From NCBI RefSeq assembly GCF_000723165.1, contig NZ_HG322949.1, positions 4,990,747-5,054,746 of the forward strand: 64,000 nucleotides of DNA, read 5' to 3'. This document shows positions 22,520 to 33,073 of the stretch, in pieces. The stretch comes from Janthinobacterium agaricidamnosum NBRC 102515 = DSM 9628. GTDB taxonomy: Bacteria > Pseudomonadota > Gammaproteobacteria > Burkholderiales > Burkholderiaceae_D. The number at the start of each line of letters is the position of its first letter. Within the stretch, counting starts at the first letter, position 1. A model generated the notes under the pieces. The model saw nothing but the letters and a program-made list of their open reading frames with translations, made no database searches and had not been told where the DNA came from. The position numbers and the translations under genes are program-made.

Positions 22520-23281
22520 ATGCAGCGGGTCTTCATCACCGGCGCATCGAGCGGCCTGGGCGCCGCGCTGGCCGTCGACTATGCGCGACAGGGCGCGCGC
22601 CTCGGCTTGCTGGGGCGCCGCGCCGACGCCCTGCAACAGCTGATCGCCGGCCTGCCGAATCCGCAACTGCACCGCGCCTACCCGGTCGACGTCTGCGACC
22701 ACGCCGCGCTGCACCGGGCGGCAGATGATTTTCTGGAATACGCCGGCGGCATCGACGTGGTGATCGCCAGCGCCGGCGTGTCCTACGGCACGCTGACCGA
22801 ACAGCCGGAAGACCTGGCCGCGTTCGCCGCCATCCTGGCGGTCAACGTCACCGCCACCGTCGCCACCTTCGCGCCCTTCATCGGCGCCATGAAACGGCAG
22901 GGCGGCGGCCGGCTGGCCGGCATCGGCAGCGTGGCCGGCATCCGCGGCTTGCCCGGCGCCGAAGCGTATAGCGCCTCGAAGGCGGCGGTGATCAGCTACT
23001 GCGAATCGCTGCGCCTGGAACTGAAACCATACGGCATCAAGGTGGTCACCATCACCCCCGGCTACATCGATACGCCGATGACCCGGCATAACGCCTACCG
23101 CATGCCGTTCCTGATGCCGGCCGAACAATTCGCGGCCAAGGCCGCCGCCGCCATCGCCAGCGGCACCAGCTACCGTGTCATTCCGTGGCAAATGGGGCTG
23201 GTCGCCAAGCTGCTGCGGGCCTTGCCCAATCCGGTGTACGACCTGGCCTTCGCCAACGCGCCGCGCAAGGCCCGCAAATAA
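22520..23281 (+). CDS. SDR-family oxidoreductase
   Basis: 253 aa classical short-chain dehydrogenase. Cofactor motif TGASSGLG near residue 8, NAG-like segment IASAGVSYG, catalytic Ser in GIGSVAGIRG and YSASK with the catalytic Tyr and Lys near 155-159, then TPGYIDTPM. Residue 33-34 region GRRAD favours NADP(H). Substrate cannot be predicted. It sits between dsbA and birA in the same direction with short gaps, probably co-transcribed. Confidence 0.9.
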   Translation: MQRVFITGASSGLGAALAVDYARQGARLGLLGRRADALQQLIAGLPNPQLHRAYPVDVCDHAALHRAADDFLEYAGGIDVVIASAGVSYGTLTEQPEDLAAFAAILAVNVTATVATFAPFIGAMKRQGGGRLAGIGSVAGIRGLPGAEAYSASKAAVISYCESLRLELKPYGIKVVTITPGYIDTPMTRHNAYRMPFLMPAEQFAAKAAAAIASGTSYRVIPWQMGLVAKLLRALPNPVYDLAFANAPRKARK

Positions 23282-23298
23282 AGGCAAGAATCGTCACC

Positions 23299-24105
23299 AT
23301 GCAGACACAATTCCAGCAAACCCTGAGCGCCGCCGCGATCCACGCCCGCTGCGCGGCCAGCGCCGCGCAGGTCGCCATCGAAGTGGTGGCCGAAACCGGC
23401 TCGACCAACGCCGACCTGCTGCAGCGCGCCGCCGCGCACGGCCTGGACGGCCCGACGCTGCGCATCGCCGGACAGCAAACCGCCGGCCGTGGCCGCGCCG
23501 GGCGGCCATGGCTGTCGGAACCGGGCGCGACGCTGATGTTTTCGCTGGCCTGGCATTTCAAGGGACCGCTGCAACAGCTGGCCGGCCTGCCGCTGGTCGT
23601 CGGCGTGGCGCTGGCAGAAAGCATGGAAGCGCTGAGCGTGCCGGTACGGCTGAAATGGCCGAACGACTTGATGAAAGATGGCAGCAAACTGGCCGGCATC
23701 CTGGTCGAAACCCAGGCCGCGCCGGATCAAGGCATCTGGGCCGTGATCGGCGTCGGCATCAACCTGGTCATGCCCGACGCGCTGGAACAGCGCATCGGCC
23801 GCAGCGTGTCGGCGGTGCCGTGGCTGGCGCAAATGGAACGCAACGACTTGATGGCGGCGCTGCTGAACCGGCTGGCGGCGCTGCTGGCGGAATTCGACGA
23901 TACCGGCTTTGCCGCGTTCGGCGAACGCTGGAACCGGCTGCACGCCTACCAAGGCAAGGCCGTCAAGATCCTCGACGGCGGCCAGCTATTGCAGCAAGGC
24001 GTGGCGCTCGGCGTCGACCACGGCGGCCGGTTGCTGCTGCAAGGCGAGCATGGCGTCACAGCGGTGATGTCGGGCGACGTGTCGCTGCGGCTGAGCGAGG
24101 ATTAA
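23299..24105 (+). CDS. birA: Biotin--[acetyl-CoA-carboxylase] ligase, without repressor domain
   Basis: 268 aa. Activates biotin as biotinyl-AMP and attaches it to the biotin carboxyl carrier protein. Motifs: ETGSTNADLL, GRGRAGRPWLSEPGATLM (biotin/ATP loop), KWPNDLM, GILVET and GVGINL. C-terminal SH3-like domain from ~220. It begins directly with the catalytic domain, so unlike E. coli BirA it has no winged-helix and cannot repress bio genes itself. Start at 23299 fits this domain boundary; an in-frame start at 23185 would overlap the SDR gene. coaX follows after 3 nt. Confidence 0.95.
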   Translation: MQTQFQQTLSAAAIHARCAASAAQVAIEVVAETGSTNADLLQRAAAHGLDGPTLRIAGQQTAGRGRAGRPWLSEPGATLMFSLAWHFKGPLQQLAGLPLVVGVALAESMEALSVPVRLKWPNDLMKDGSKLAGILVETQAAPDQGIWAVIGVGINLVMPDALEQRIGRSVSAVPWLAQMERNDLMAALLNRLAALLAEFDDTGFAAFGERWNRLHAYQGKAVKILDGGQLLQQGVALGVDHGGRLLLQGEHGVTAVMSGDVSLRLSED

Positions 24106-24108
24106 GCG

Positions 24109-24870
24109 ATGCTGCTGCTGATCGACGCCGGCAATACCCGGATCAAATGGGCGCTGGCCGAGACCGGCTCGGCGCCCGGCGACTGGCTGGCCAGCGGCGC
24201 CGCGGTCCATGCCGAACTGGCGCAACTGGCGCCGGCCTGGTCCCGGGCCCTGGCCGGCGGCACGCTGTCCCGCGTGCTGGTTTCCAACGTCGCCGGCCCC
24301 GCCATGCGCACACGGCTGGAACAGCTGCTGCGCGGCTATCCGCAACAGGGCAGCGTCGGCTGGTTCGCCTCGCTGCCGCGACTGGCCGGCGTGCGCAACG
24401 GCTACCGCAACCCGGCGCAACTGGGCTGCGACCGCTTCGCCGCCGCCATCGGCGCGCATGCGCTGGCGCCCGGCCAGCCGGTCATCGTCGCCAATTGCGG
24501 CACCGCCACCACCATCGACGCGGTCAGCGCCGACGGACATTTTGTCGGCGGCATGATCTTGCCGGGCCTGCAATTGATGGCCAGTTCGCTGGCGCGCAAT
24601 ACCGCGCAATTGCCGCAGATCGCCTATCAAGCGGCGCTGCCGACCGGCTTCGCCGACAATACCGATGACGCGATCCTCAGCGGCTGCCTGGCGGCGCAAG
24701 CCGGCGCCATCGAACGCGCGGTGGCCGCCCACAACGCTGGCGCCTGTATCCTCTCGGGCGGCGCGGCGCCGCATATCGCGGCGGCGTTGACGGTAGCGCA
24801 CCGGCTGGTCGACAATATCGTCATGATCGGCTTGCATGCCGCGACGGTGGATGGAGGTGGAGTATGCTGA
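24109..24870 (+). CDS. coaX: Type III pantothenate kinase
   Basis: 253 aa. First step of coenzyme A synthesis, pantothenate to 4'-phosphopantothenate. ASKHA-fold motifs: N-terminal LLLIDAGNTRIKWAL, the pantothenate-binding region NPAQLGCDRFAAAIGAH, and the phosphate 2 motif NCGTATTIDAV. birA-coaX adjacency is common in betaproteobacteria. The last 7 nt overlap the following SPOR gene. Confidence 0.96.
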   Translation: MLLLIDAGNTRIKWALAETGSAPGDWLASGAAVHAELAQLAPAWSRALAGGTLSRVLVSNVAGPAMRTRLEQLLRGYPQQGSVGWFASLPRLAGVRNGYRNPAQLGCDRFAAAIGAHALAPGQPVIVANCGTATTIDAVSADGHFVGGMILPGLQLMASSLARNTAQLPQIAYQAALPTGFADNTDDAILSGCLAAQAGAIERAVAAHNAGACILSGGAAPHIAAALTVAHRLVDNIVMIGLHAATVDGGGVC

Positions 24871-25571
24871 AATTCGGTTTCTGGCTGCTGCTGGGCGTGA
24901 ACCTGCTGGTGTATGCGCTCGGCCAGGGTTACCTCGGCAATTACCGCAGCGAAGTGCGCGAACCGGCGCGGCTGCAAAACCAGCTCAATACCGGCCAGCT
25001 CAATCTGATCAGCCAGGACCAGGCGCTGCGGGCGGCCTTGCCGCCGCAGGAAGCGGCGCCGCCCGTCCCCGAGCTGGCCAGCGCGCCGGCGCCGGCCAGG
25101 CAGCAACTCTATGCCTGCACCGAAGTGGGTAATTTCGTGCTGGCCGACGCGCGCCGTTTCGAAGCCCAGTTGGAAGTGCTGGACCTGGGCGACCGCCAGT
25201 CGCGCCGCAATGTCCCCGGCCAGGATATTTCCAGCTATATCGTCTACATCCCGCCGCAAGGCAACAAGGAAGGCGCCGACCGCAAGGCCAATGAATTGAA
25301 GCAGCTCGGCGTGACGAATTATTTCATCATGTCGGACAATACCCCGATGCGCTGGGCGATTTCACTGGGCGTGTTCAAGCAGGAAGCGGGCGCGCAGGCG
25401 CTGCTGGCGGCGTTGATGCGCCAGGGCGTGCACAGCGCCAAGGTCGGCCCGCGCTACACGCCGAGCAAGCAGCTGTCGTTCCAGTTCCGTAACCTGGATG
25501 GCGCGACCCGGGCGCGCCTGGAACGCATCAAGCAGGCATTTCCTGATCAGGAAATGCGCAGCTGTAAATAA
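24864..25571 (+). CDS. SPOR-domain protein with N-terminal membrane anchor
   Basis: 235 aa. One N-terminal helix (FGFWLLLGVNLLVYALGQGY), a linker rich in Pro/Ala, and a C-terminal region with YFIMSDNTPMRWAISLGVFK and LLAALMRQGVHSAKVGPRYT that fits a SPOR domain, including the ISLGVF strand. Proposed peptidoglycan-binding inner-membrane protein. Start overlaps the end of coaX, suggesting coupled translation. Convergent with rlpA, itself a SPOR protein; the palindromic element lies between them. Confidence 0.8.
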   Translation: MLKFGFWLLLGVNLLVYALGQGYLGNYRSEVREPARLQNQLNTGQLNLISQDQALRAALPPQEAAPPVPELASAPAPARQQLYACTEVGNFVLADARRFEAQLEVLDLGDRQSRRNVPGQDISSYIVYIPPQGNKEGADRKANELKQLGVTNYFIMSDNTPMRWAISLGVFKQEAGAQALLAALMRQGVHSAKVGPRYTPSKQLSFQFRNLDGATRARLERIKQAFPDQEMRSCK

Positions 25572-25582
25572 ATTGCAAGCTT

Positions 25583-25742
25583 AGAGCCTATCCCAGTAGA
25601 TGAATACGCCCTCTTCTGGCGCTCCTCAGGAACGGGGACTGCGTTGATCGTCGTCGCGTGGCGCGCCACGCTTGCTCCTCACGCCTGGTCCGCGCTCCTG
25701 ATGCGCGGCCAGAACAAGACGCTCACTACTGGGATAGGCTCT
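25583..25742. repeat. 160-bp palindromic MITE/REP-like element
   Basis: Perfect 17-bp terminal inverted repeats (AGAGCCTATCCCAGTAG at 25583-25599, complement at 25726-25742) enclose an imperfect palindrome whose centre is the perfect 16-bp GCGTGGCGCGCCACGC. No coding capacity. It fills the gap between convergent genes, and its right end touches the rlpA stop codon, so it may also terminate transcription from both sides. Confidence 0.75.
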
Positions 25743-26863
25743 TAACGCTGAATCACGATGGCGCGTAAACTTAATCCATCCGGCAACCCCTGCGCCGCCT
25801 GCAAGGCGTCGGCGCGGCTGGCGAACGGGCCGCCGAACACGCGATACACGCCGCCGCTCTGCACCACGTCCAGGCTGCCCAGCCGTTCGGCGTGCGGCAA
25901 CAGCCGCGCACGCGCCGCGTCGGCATTATTGGACTGGGAATACGCGCCCAACTGCAAATAAAAACCGCCGGCCACGGCGGCGGCCGGCGCAGCAGCAGCG
26001 GGAGCGCCGGCCGAGCTGGCCGCCACCGGCACCAGCGTGGTTTCCGGTTGCAGCACTGCGCCGGTTTGCGGCGTGGCCGGCGGCTGATCAGCCACTGGCG
26101 GCGGCGGCGACTTCAGCACCGGCACCGGCTCCGGCGGCGGCACCACGACCTGCACCGATGGCGTCAACTGGCGCTGCGGCTGGCCGCGCGCGGCGACGAT
26201 GCGGTCGATATCATCCGGCAGCAGGCGCTCGACCAGCACTTCATGGCTGCCCTTGGCCAGCAAGCCCAGTTTCAGCGCCGCCGTGTACGACACGTCGATC
26301 ACCCGGCTGGCGTGGAACGGGCCGCGGTCGTTAATCCGCACGATCACCTGCTTGCCGCTGTCGATGCTGGTAATACGCGCATAGGACGGAATCGGCAAGG
26401 TCGGATGGGCGGCGGTCATCTTGTACATATCGTACAGTTCGCCCGACGAGGTGCGCTGGCCATGAAATTTCTTGCCATACCAGGTACCGGTGCCGCGCTG
26501 CGAAAACGGCTGCAGGTCGGTGATCGGCGTGTAAGTCTTGCCCAGTACGGTATACGGCCGGTTGGCGCGCGGCAGCGGCGGATCGTTGCGCACCTCGGCG
26601 TCCGGCACGTCGGCCAGGTTCGGCGGCGGATTGTCGCCCGGGCCGTCATCCTTGTAATAACCGCCGCGGCCGGAACCGGCCGGCGGCAGCACCGGCAGCG
26701 ACGGATCCTGGCGCGGCGGGGTCTTGACGCCGGACGGTGCCGCCGGCCTGGTGCCTTGCTGCTGCACGGTGCCGCAACCGGCCAGCGCCAGCAAGGCCAG
26801 CAAGACCGCGCCGCGCGACAGGCGCGTTGGAGTGACAGCCGGAGTAACAAGCCGGCGCATCAA
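25742..26863 (-). CDS. rlpA: Septal ring lytic transglycosylase RlpA
   Basis: 373 aa. Lipoprotein-like N-terminus (LLALLALAGCGTVQQQG, lipobox LAGC). Double-psi beta-barrel domain ~125-215 with GTGTWYGKKFHGQRTSSGE, the catalytic-type Asp in VRINDRGPFHASRVIDVSY, then a Pro/Ala-rich linker and a C-terminal SPOR domain (~300-373) with YLQLGAYSQSNNADAARARL. RlpA cleaves denuded glycan strands in species where this was tested; activity here is inferred. Start overlaps the end of rodA by 4 nt (ATGA). Last gene of the elongasome operon. Confidence 0.93.
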   Translation of the reverse strand: MMRRLVTPAVTPTRLSRGAVLLALLALAGCGTVQQQGTRPAAPSGVKTPPRQDPSLPVLPPAGSGRGGYYKDDGPGDNPPPNLADVPDAEVRNDPPLPRANRPYTVLGKTYTPITDLQPFSQRGTGTWYGKKFHGQRTSSGELYDMYKMTAAHPTLPIPSYARITSIDSGKQVIVRINDRGPFHASRVIDVSYTAALKLGLLAKGSHEVLVERLLPDDIDRIVAARGQPQRQLTPSVQVVVPPPEPVPVLKSPPPPVADQPPATPQTGAVLQPETTLVPVAASSAGAPAAAAPAAAVAGGFYLQLGAYSQSNNADAARARLLPHAERLGSLDVVQSGGVYRVFGGPFASRADALQAAQGLPDGLSLRAIVIQR

Positions 26864-27975
26864 GTTTGCACCAGCTTACGGTGGCGTTGTATGCTCATCA
26901 GGATTCCCGCTGCGAGGCCCAGCGTCAACAAGGCGGTGCCGCCATAGCTCATGAAGGGCAACGGCACGCCGACCACCGGCACTATCCCGCTGACCATGCC
27001 CATGTTGACGAAGGCGTAGGTGAAAAAAATCATCGTGATCGCGCCCGCCAGCAGGCGCGTGAAAAAGCTCGGCGCATTGGCCGCGATCATCAGGCCGCGG
27101 CCGACCAGCAGCAAGTACAGCAGCAGCAAGACCAGGTTGCCGACCAGGCCGAATTCTTCCGAAAACACCGCGAAGATGAAGTCGGTGGTGCCCTCCGGCA
27201 GGAAGTTCAAATGGGCCTGGGTGCCGTGGGTCCAGCCCTTGCCGGTCAGTCCGCCGGAACCGACCGCGATGGTCGACTGGATGATGTGGAAACCCTTGCC
27301 GAGCGGATCGCGGGTCGGATCGATCAGCGTCAGCACCCGTTCGCGCTGGTAATCGTGCAAGATGGTCCATACCAGCGGCAAGCTGCCGAGGAAGGTGAGG
27401 AACAGCCCGGCCAGCATTTTCCACGACAGCCCGGCCAGGAAAATCACCGTGAAACCGGCCGCCACCACCAGCATCGCGGTGCCGAGGTCGGGCTGCTTGG
27501 CGATGAACGCCACCGGCGTGGCCAGCAGCGCGGCCGCGATCAGGAACGATTGCCAGCGCAGCGAACCGGCGTTTTGCTGGAAGAACCAGGCCAGCATCAG
27601 CGGCGTGGCGATCTTCAGGAATTCGGACGGCTGGATGTCGATCACGCCGATATGCAGCCAGCGCCGCGCGCCCAGCTTGATGGTGCCGAACAGCGCCACC
27701 GCCACCAGCAGCAGCAGCGACACGGTGTAGGCCGGCACCGCGATACGCATCATCATTTGCGGACTGACGTTGGCCGCCATCCACATCACCAGGAACGACA
27801 GGCAGATATTGCGGAACTGATCCTCGACCTTGCCCGGAATGCCCAGGCCGGCCGAGTACAAGGTCACCAGGCCGGTCGACAGCAGCAGCAGCAGGATCAG
27901 CGTCAGCGGCGGATCGAACACCGCCAGGTAGGGTTTGGCCCGGCGCCACAGCGAGCGTCTTTCATTGATGGACAT
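26860..27975 (-). CDS. rodA: Rod-shape-determining glycosyltransferase RodA
   Basis: 371 aa SEDS-family membrane protein with about ten hydrophobic segments. Polymerises lipid II into glycan strands together with PBP2. Signature regions: SAGLGIPGKVEDQFRN, ATPLMLAWFFQQNAG, KQPDLGTAMLVVAAG (containing the conserved Asp of the SEDS active site region) and VGVPLPFMSYGGTALLTLGL. Located 12 nt after mrdA, its partner transpeptidase gene. Confidence 0.96.
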   Translation of the reverse strand: MSINERRSLWRRAKPYLAVFDPPLTLILLLLLSTGLVTLYSAGLGIPGKVEDQFRNICLSFLVMWMAANVSPQMMMRIAVPAYTVSLLLLVAVALFGTIKLGARRWLHIGVIDIQPSEFLKIATPLMLAWFFQQNAGSLRWQSFLIAAALLATPVAFIAKQPDLGTAMLVVAAGFTVIFLAGLSWKMLAGLFLTFLGSLPLVWTILHDYQRERVLTLIDPTRDPLGKGFHIIQSTIAVGSGGLTGKGWTHGTQAHLNFLPEGTTDFIFAVFSEEFGLVGNLVLLLLYLLLVGRGLMIAANAPSFFTRLLAGAITMIFFTYAFVNMGMVSGIVPVVGVPLPFMSYGGTALLTLGLAAGILMSIQRHRKLVQT

Positions 27976-27987
27976 GCGGCGGTTTCC

Positions 27988-29982
27988 TTAATCGTGAACG
28001 TGCGGCGGCGGCGGCAGGTTCGGCCTGGCCGCGCCGGCGGCGACCTGCTCGTCGTTGAACTCTTCCAGCGTTTGCACTTCGTCGGCGTCTTCCTTCGGCA
28101 CCTTGGTGGTTTCCCTGGTGGTCGGGCGCTTGCCGAGCAAATAATAATCGAGCGCCTTGCGCACGATAGGCGCGGCCACGCCGGCGCCCCAGCCGCCGTT
28201 CTCGACCACCACGGCGATCGCGATGCGCGGCTTGTCGGCCGGCGCGAAGGCGGTAAACAGCGCATTGTCGCGCAGCCGCTCGGCGATCAGCTTGGCGTTG
28301 TATTTCTCGTTCTTGCGTATCCCGATCACCTGGGCGGTGCCGGTCTTGCCGCCCACCGTGTAGCCGGCGCCGGCGAACACTTTCGACGCCGTGCCCTCCC
28401 CTTCGGTGGTCACGCCGACCATCGCCGCCTTGATGACGTCGATGTTTTCCTGCTTCAGCGGGATGCGGTAGCTTTCCTTCGGCACCGTCAGCGTGCGCGC
28501 GTGGCTGCCGCCGTCTTCGATGATCTTGACCAGGTGCGGCTTCATCACCACGCCGTTATTGGCCAGGTTGGCCACCGCGTGGGCGATTTGCAGCGGCGTG
28601 TACGAGTTGTAGCCGGAGCCGTTGCTGACCGAGACGGTGTCGCCGGCAAACCATTTTTGCTGGCCCGGATTTTTCTTGAAGCGGTTGCGTTTCCAGGCCG
28701 TCGACGGCAGCACGCCACGGCTTTCGCCGCTCAGGTCGATGCCGGTGATGGCGCCGAAACCGAACGGTTCCATGAAATCGTGGATCGAGTCGATACTCAT
28801 GTCGACGCCCAGGTTGTAATAATAGGTATTACAGGACACCACGATCGAACGGTGCATATTCACCGTGCCGTGGCCGCCGACCTTATCGTCGCGGAACTTG
28901 TGGCCGCCGACCATCAGGAAGCCCGGGTCGAAGATCGATTGCGCCGGCGTGCGCTTGCCCAGTTCCAGCGCGGCCAGCGCCATGAACGGCTTGAAGGTCG
29001 AACCGGGCGCATACAGGCCGGAAATCGGCCGGTTCACCATCGGCCGGTCGAGCGAGGTATTCAATTCATTCCAGCTTTGCTGGTCGATGCCGTCGACGAA
29101 CAGGTTCGGGTCGTAGCCCGGTTTCGACACATAGGCCAGGATGTCGCCGGTCGATGGATCGATCGCCACCAGCGCGCCGCGCCATTCGCCGAACGCTTCC
29201 TCGATCACTTTTTGCAGCTCGATGTCGATCGACAGGATCAGGTTGCTGCCCGGCACAGGCGCCTTGCGCGACAGCGTGCGCATCGCGCGTCCGCCGGCCG
29301 ACACTTCGACTTCTTCATAGCCGGTGGTGCCGTGCAATTGCTTTTCGTAGCTCTTTTCCAGGCCTTCCTTGCCGATATGGTCGGTGCCGTTATAGTTGGC
29401 GGCGTCCTCGCTCTCGTCGATGGCTTGCGATTCGTTGCGGTTGATGCGGCCGATGAAACCGACCACGTGCGACGCTATTTCGCCCATCGGATACTGGCGG
29501 AACAAGCGGGCCTGCACTTCGACGCCGGGAAAGCGGAAGCGCTGGGCCGTGAAACGCGCCACTTCCTCGTCCGTCAACCGGGTGCGCAGCGGCACGCTGA
29601 CGAAATTCTTCGATTCTTCCAGCAGTTTCTTGAAGCGGCGCCGGTCTTTCACGTCGACCTGGATCAGCTTCGACAATTCATCGATCACCGAATCGAGGCT
29701 CGCTTCCAGCTTCGACGGCGTGATTTCCAGCGTATAGGCCGAATAATTACGCGCCAACACCACGCCGTTGCGGTCAAGGATCAGGCCGCGATTCGGCACC
29801 ACCGGCACGATGGTAATGCGGTTCTGCTCCGCCTGCGCCGCGTAATCCTTGTACTTGATCACTTGCAGCCAGATGAAACGCGCCAGCAGCAGCGAAAAAC
29901 AGAGGAACACCACGCCGCCCAGCACGGTCAGGCGCAAACGGAAAAAGTGCAGTTCGCGTTCGTTGTTTTTGAGTTCGGTCAT
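27988..29982 (-). CDS. mrdA: Penicillin-binding protein 2 (elongation transpeptidase)
   Basis: 664 aa. Single N-terminal membrane helix (LTVLGGVVFLCFSLLLARF), pedestal domain, and transpeptidase domain with the catalytic motifs SXXK (GSTFKPFM, Ser near residue 329), SXN (VSCNTYYYN) and KTG (GGKTGTAQVIG). Crosslinks peptidoglycan during cell elongation with RodA. mreD ends 26 nt upstream and rodA starts 12 nt downstream. Confidence 0.97.
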   Translation of the reverse strand: MTELKNNERELHFFRLRLTVLGGVVFLCFSLLLARFIWLQVIKYKDYAAQAEQNRITIVPVVPNRGLILDRNGVVLARNYSAYTLEITPSKLEASLDSVIDELSKLIQVDVKDRRRFKKLLEESKNFVSVPLRTRLTDEEVARFTAQRFRFPGVEVQARLFRQYPMGEIASHVVGFIGRINRNESQAIDESEDAANYNGTDHIGKEGLEKSYEKQLHGTTGYEEVEVSAGGRAMRTLSRKAPVPGSNLILSIDIELQKVIEEAFGEWRGALVAIDPSTGDILAYVSKPGYDPNLFVDGIDQQSWNELNTSLDRPMVNRPISGLYAPGSTFKPFMALAALELGKRTPAQSIFDPGFLMVGGHKFRDDKVGGHGTVNMHRSIVVSCNTYYYNLGVDMSIDSIHDFMEPFGFGAITGIDLSGESRGVLPSTAWKRNRFKKNPGQQKWFAGDTVSVSNGSGYNSYTPLQIAHAVANLANNGVVMKPHLVKIIEDGGSHARTLTVPKESYRIPLKQENIDVIKAAMVGVTTEGEGTASKVFAGAGYTVGGKTGTAQVIGIRKNEKYNAKLIAERLRDNALFTAFAPADKPRIAIAVVVENGGWGAGVAAPIVRKALDYYLLGKRPTTRETTKVPKEDADEVQTLEEFNDEQVAAGAARPNLPPPPHVHD

Positions 29983-30008
29983 TGCATCACGTCTTCAGTG
30001 GCGGGTCG

Positions 30009-30521
30009 TCAAATCGGCCGGGTATGGTCGCGGTCGACCGCGCGCCGCTGCGGCGCCAGCAAGATCCAGGTGACCAGCGGCCACAGCGCGACCGCCACGA
30101 AGCTTTCGATGAAATGCAGCCAGCCGCCAAAACGGCCCGACGCCAGGAAGCGCGTCAGCATTTGCAGCGCCTGCGTCATCAGCAGCAGCGGCAGCACGTG
30201 CAGCGCCTGCGTCAAGACCGGGAACCACAGCACGCGGCGGTGCATCATGATGGCGAAATACGACAGCAGCGTGTACGCCAGCGCGTTTTCGCCGAGCAGC
30301 GTCGAGTCGTGCACATCCATCAGCAAGCCCATGAAAAAGGCCAGGCCGATGCCGACCTTGCGCGGCTGGTGGATGCCCCAGAAGATCAGCACCAGCGCGA
30401 CAAAATCGGGCGCGCCGACGAATTGGCCCCACGGCAGCAAGTTCAGCAAGAATGCGCAAACCAGGCTGAAGCCGATGAACAGCGGGCTGACCGGCAGCAA
30501 AATATAATGCGGGCGGCTCAT
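30009..30521 (-). CDS. mreD: Rod-shape-determining protein MreD
   Basis: 170 aa with five to six hydrophobic helices. Sequence features such as LPWGQFVGAPDFVALVLIFW, GIGLAFFMGLLMDVHDSTLL and GENALAYTLLSYFAIM fit MreD, the membrane component of the elongasome. The start overlaps the stop of mreC by 4 nt (ATGA). Confidence 0.94.
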   Translation of the reverse strand: MSRPHYILLPVSPLFIGFSLVCAFLLNLLPWGQFVGAPDFVALVLIFWGIHQPRKVGIGLAFFMGLLMDVHDSTLLGENALAYTLLSYFAIMMHRRVLWFPVLTQALHVLPLLLMTQALQMLTRFLASGRFGGWLHFIESFVAVALWPLVTWILLAPQRRAVDRDHTRPI

Positions 30522-31579
30522 CGGGCGGCTTCCTTGGGTGTCGCGGCGGCAGCGGCCGGCGCGGTGGTTTTGGCGGGTTGTCTGGCGGCCGGTGCGGCCG
30601 GAATCGCCGGGTTTGCGGCCGGCGCGGCAGGTGCGCCGCCTGGCGCCGCAGGCGGCGTGGCGGGCGGATTATCCTTGATCGGCGCCATCTTGCCGGCCAC
30701 CCGCTTGCCGGTCTTGATTTCCTCGACTGGCGGACGCGGCGGGAAATTCTGCCCCGCCATCAAGACCAGTAATTGGGTATTGCGTTCGATGCCGGCCAGC
30801 GGCTGGCATACCACGCGGCCGAACGGGCCGTGCGAATTGCGCTCGACCAGCGTGACCCGCGCCACCGCCAGCCCGGCCGGATAAATGCCGTCCAGGCCGG
30901 ACGTGATCACCACGTCGCCGACCTGGATGTCGGCGGTCGGCGCGGTGAAGCGCAATTCCAGCGTGCCCGACTTGCCGCGCCCGTAAGCGACGCTGCGCAC
31001 GCCGTTGCGCAGCAATTGCACCGGGATCGCCTGTTCCTCGTCGGTCAGCAAGGTTACTTCGGAAGTAAACGGGAATACCCGCGTCACCTGGCCGACCACG
31101 CCCAGGTTGTCGATCACCGGACGGCCCAGTTCCACGCCATTCTGGATGCCGCGGTCGAGCACGATCTTGCGGGTCGCGCCGTCGCGCGTGTCGTACAGGA
31201 TTTCAGCCAGCAGCGACTTGACGGGAATGCGTTCGCGCGCATCCATCAAATTGCGCAAGTGCCTGTTTTCGGCGATATTGAGCTGCGCCTGCTGCATCAT
31301 TTGCGCGGACGCGATCTGCTGCTGTTTCAAGTCGCGCACTTCGCGCTCCAGCGTCGACAGCGACGAAAAATAACTGCCGGCGCCCAGGATCAGGTCGCGC
31401 GGCATCAGCGCCGCCATCTGCACCGGGTACAGCACCGTGCCGACGGCCTGGCGCACCGTGCTCAGCGCGTGCACCCGCGAATCGGCAATCAGCAGGCCGA
31501 TCGAGATGCAGGCGAACACCATCATTTTGACCCGGGCGGAAGCGCCTTGTTTAAAAAGTGGCGGAGGACTGTATTCCAT
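30518..31579 (-). CDS. mreC: Rod-shape-determining protein MreC
   Basis: 353 aa. Cytoplasmic start, one membrane helix (VKMMVFACISIGLLIADSRV), a coiled coil (~65-110) and the MreC beta-barrel domain to ~275, followed by an unusually long Pro/Ala-rich C-terminal tail of about 70 residues. Scaffold that binds PBP2 in the periplasm. The ATG at 31579 (MEYSPPPLFKQG, a typical MreC N-terminus) is preferred over a TTG nine bases upstream. Confidence 0.95.
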   Translation of the reverse strand: MEYSPPPLFKQGASARVKMMVFACISIGLLIADSRVHALSTVRQAVGTVLYPVQMAALMPRDLILGAGSYFSSLSTLEREVRDLKQQQIASAQMMQQAQLNIAENRHLRNLMDARERIPVKSLLAEILYDTRDGATRKIVLDRGIQNGVELGRPVIDNLGVVGQVTRVFPFTSEVTLLTDEEQAIPVQLLRNGVRSVAYGRGKSGTLELRFTAPTADIQVGDVVITSGLDGIYPAGLAVARVTLVERNSHGPFGRVVCQPLAGIERNTQLLVLMAGQNFPPRPPVEEIKTGKRVAGKMAPIKDNPPATPPAAPGGAPAAPAANPAIPAAPAARQPAKTTAPAAAAATPKEAAR

Positions 31580-31700
31580 GACATCCAATAATCCGGCGCG
31601 GACGCGCCAACGAGCGGGCTCTCGGTTTCCACCTCAGCCAAAACAGTTCAGCCAAAACCGCGATGGGCCGTAACGATCTGGTTACGGCCCATCTGTCATC

Positions 31701-33073
<1,373 letters not shown>

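Noticed and set aside
26866..30507. Very long plus-strand open frame (over 1200 codons) antisense to rlpA, rodA, mrdA and mreD
   Set aside because: It is rich in Arg, Gln, Ala and His, has no domain pattern and mirrors well-supported genes; a product of high-GC codon bias.
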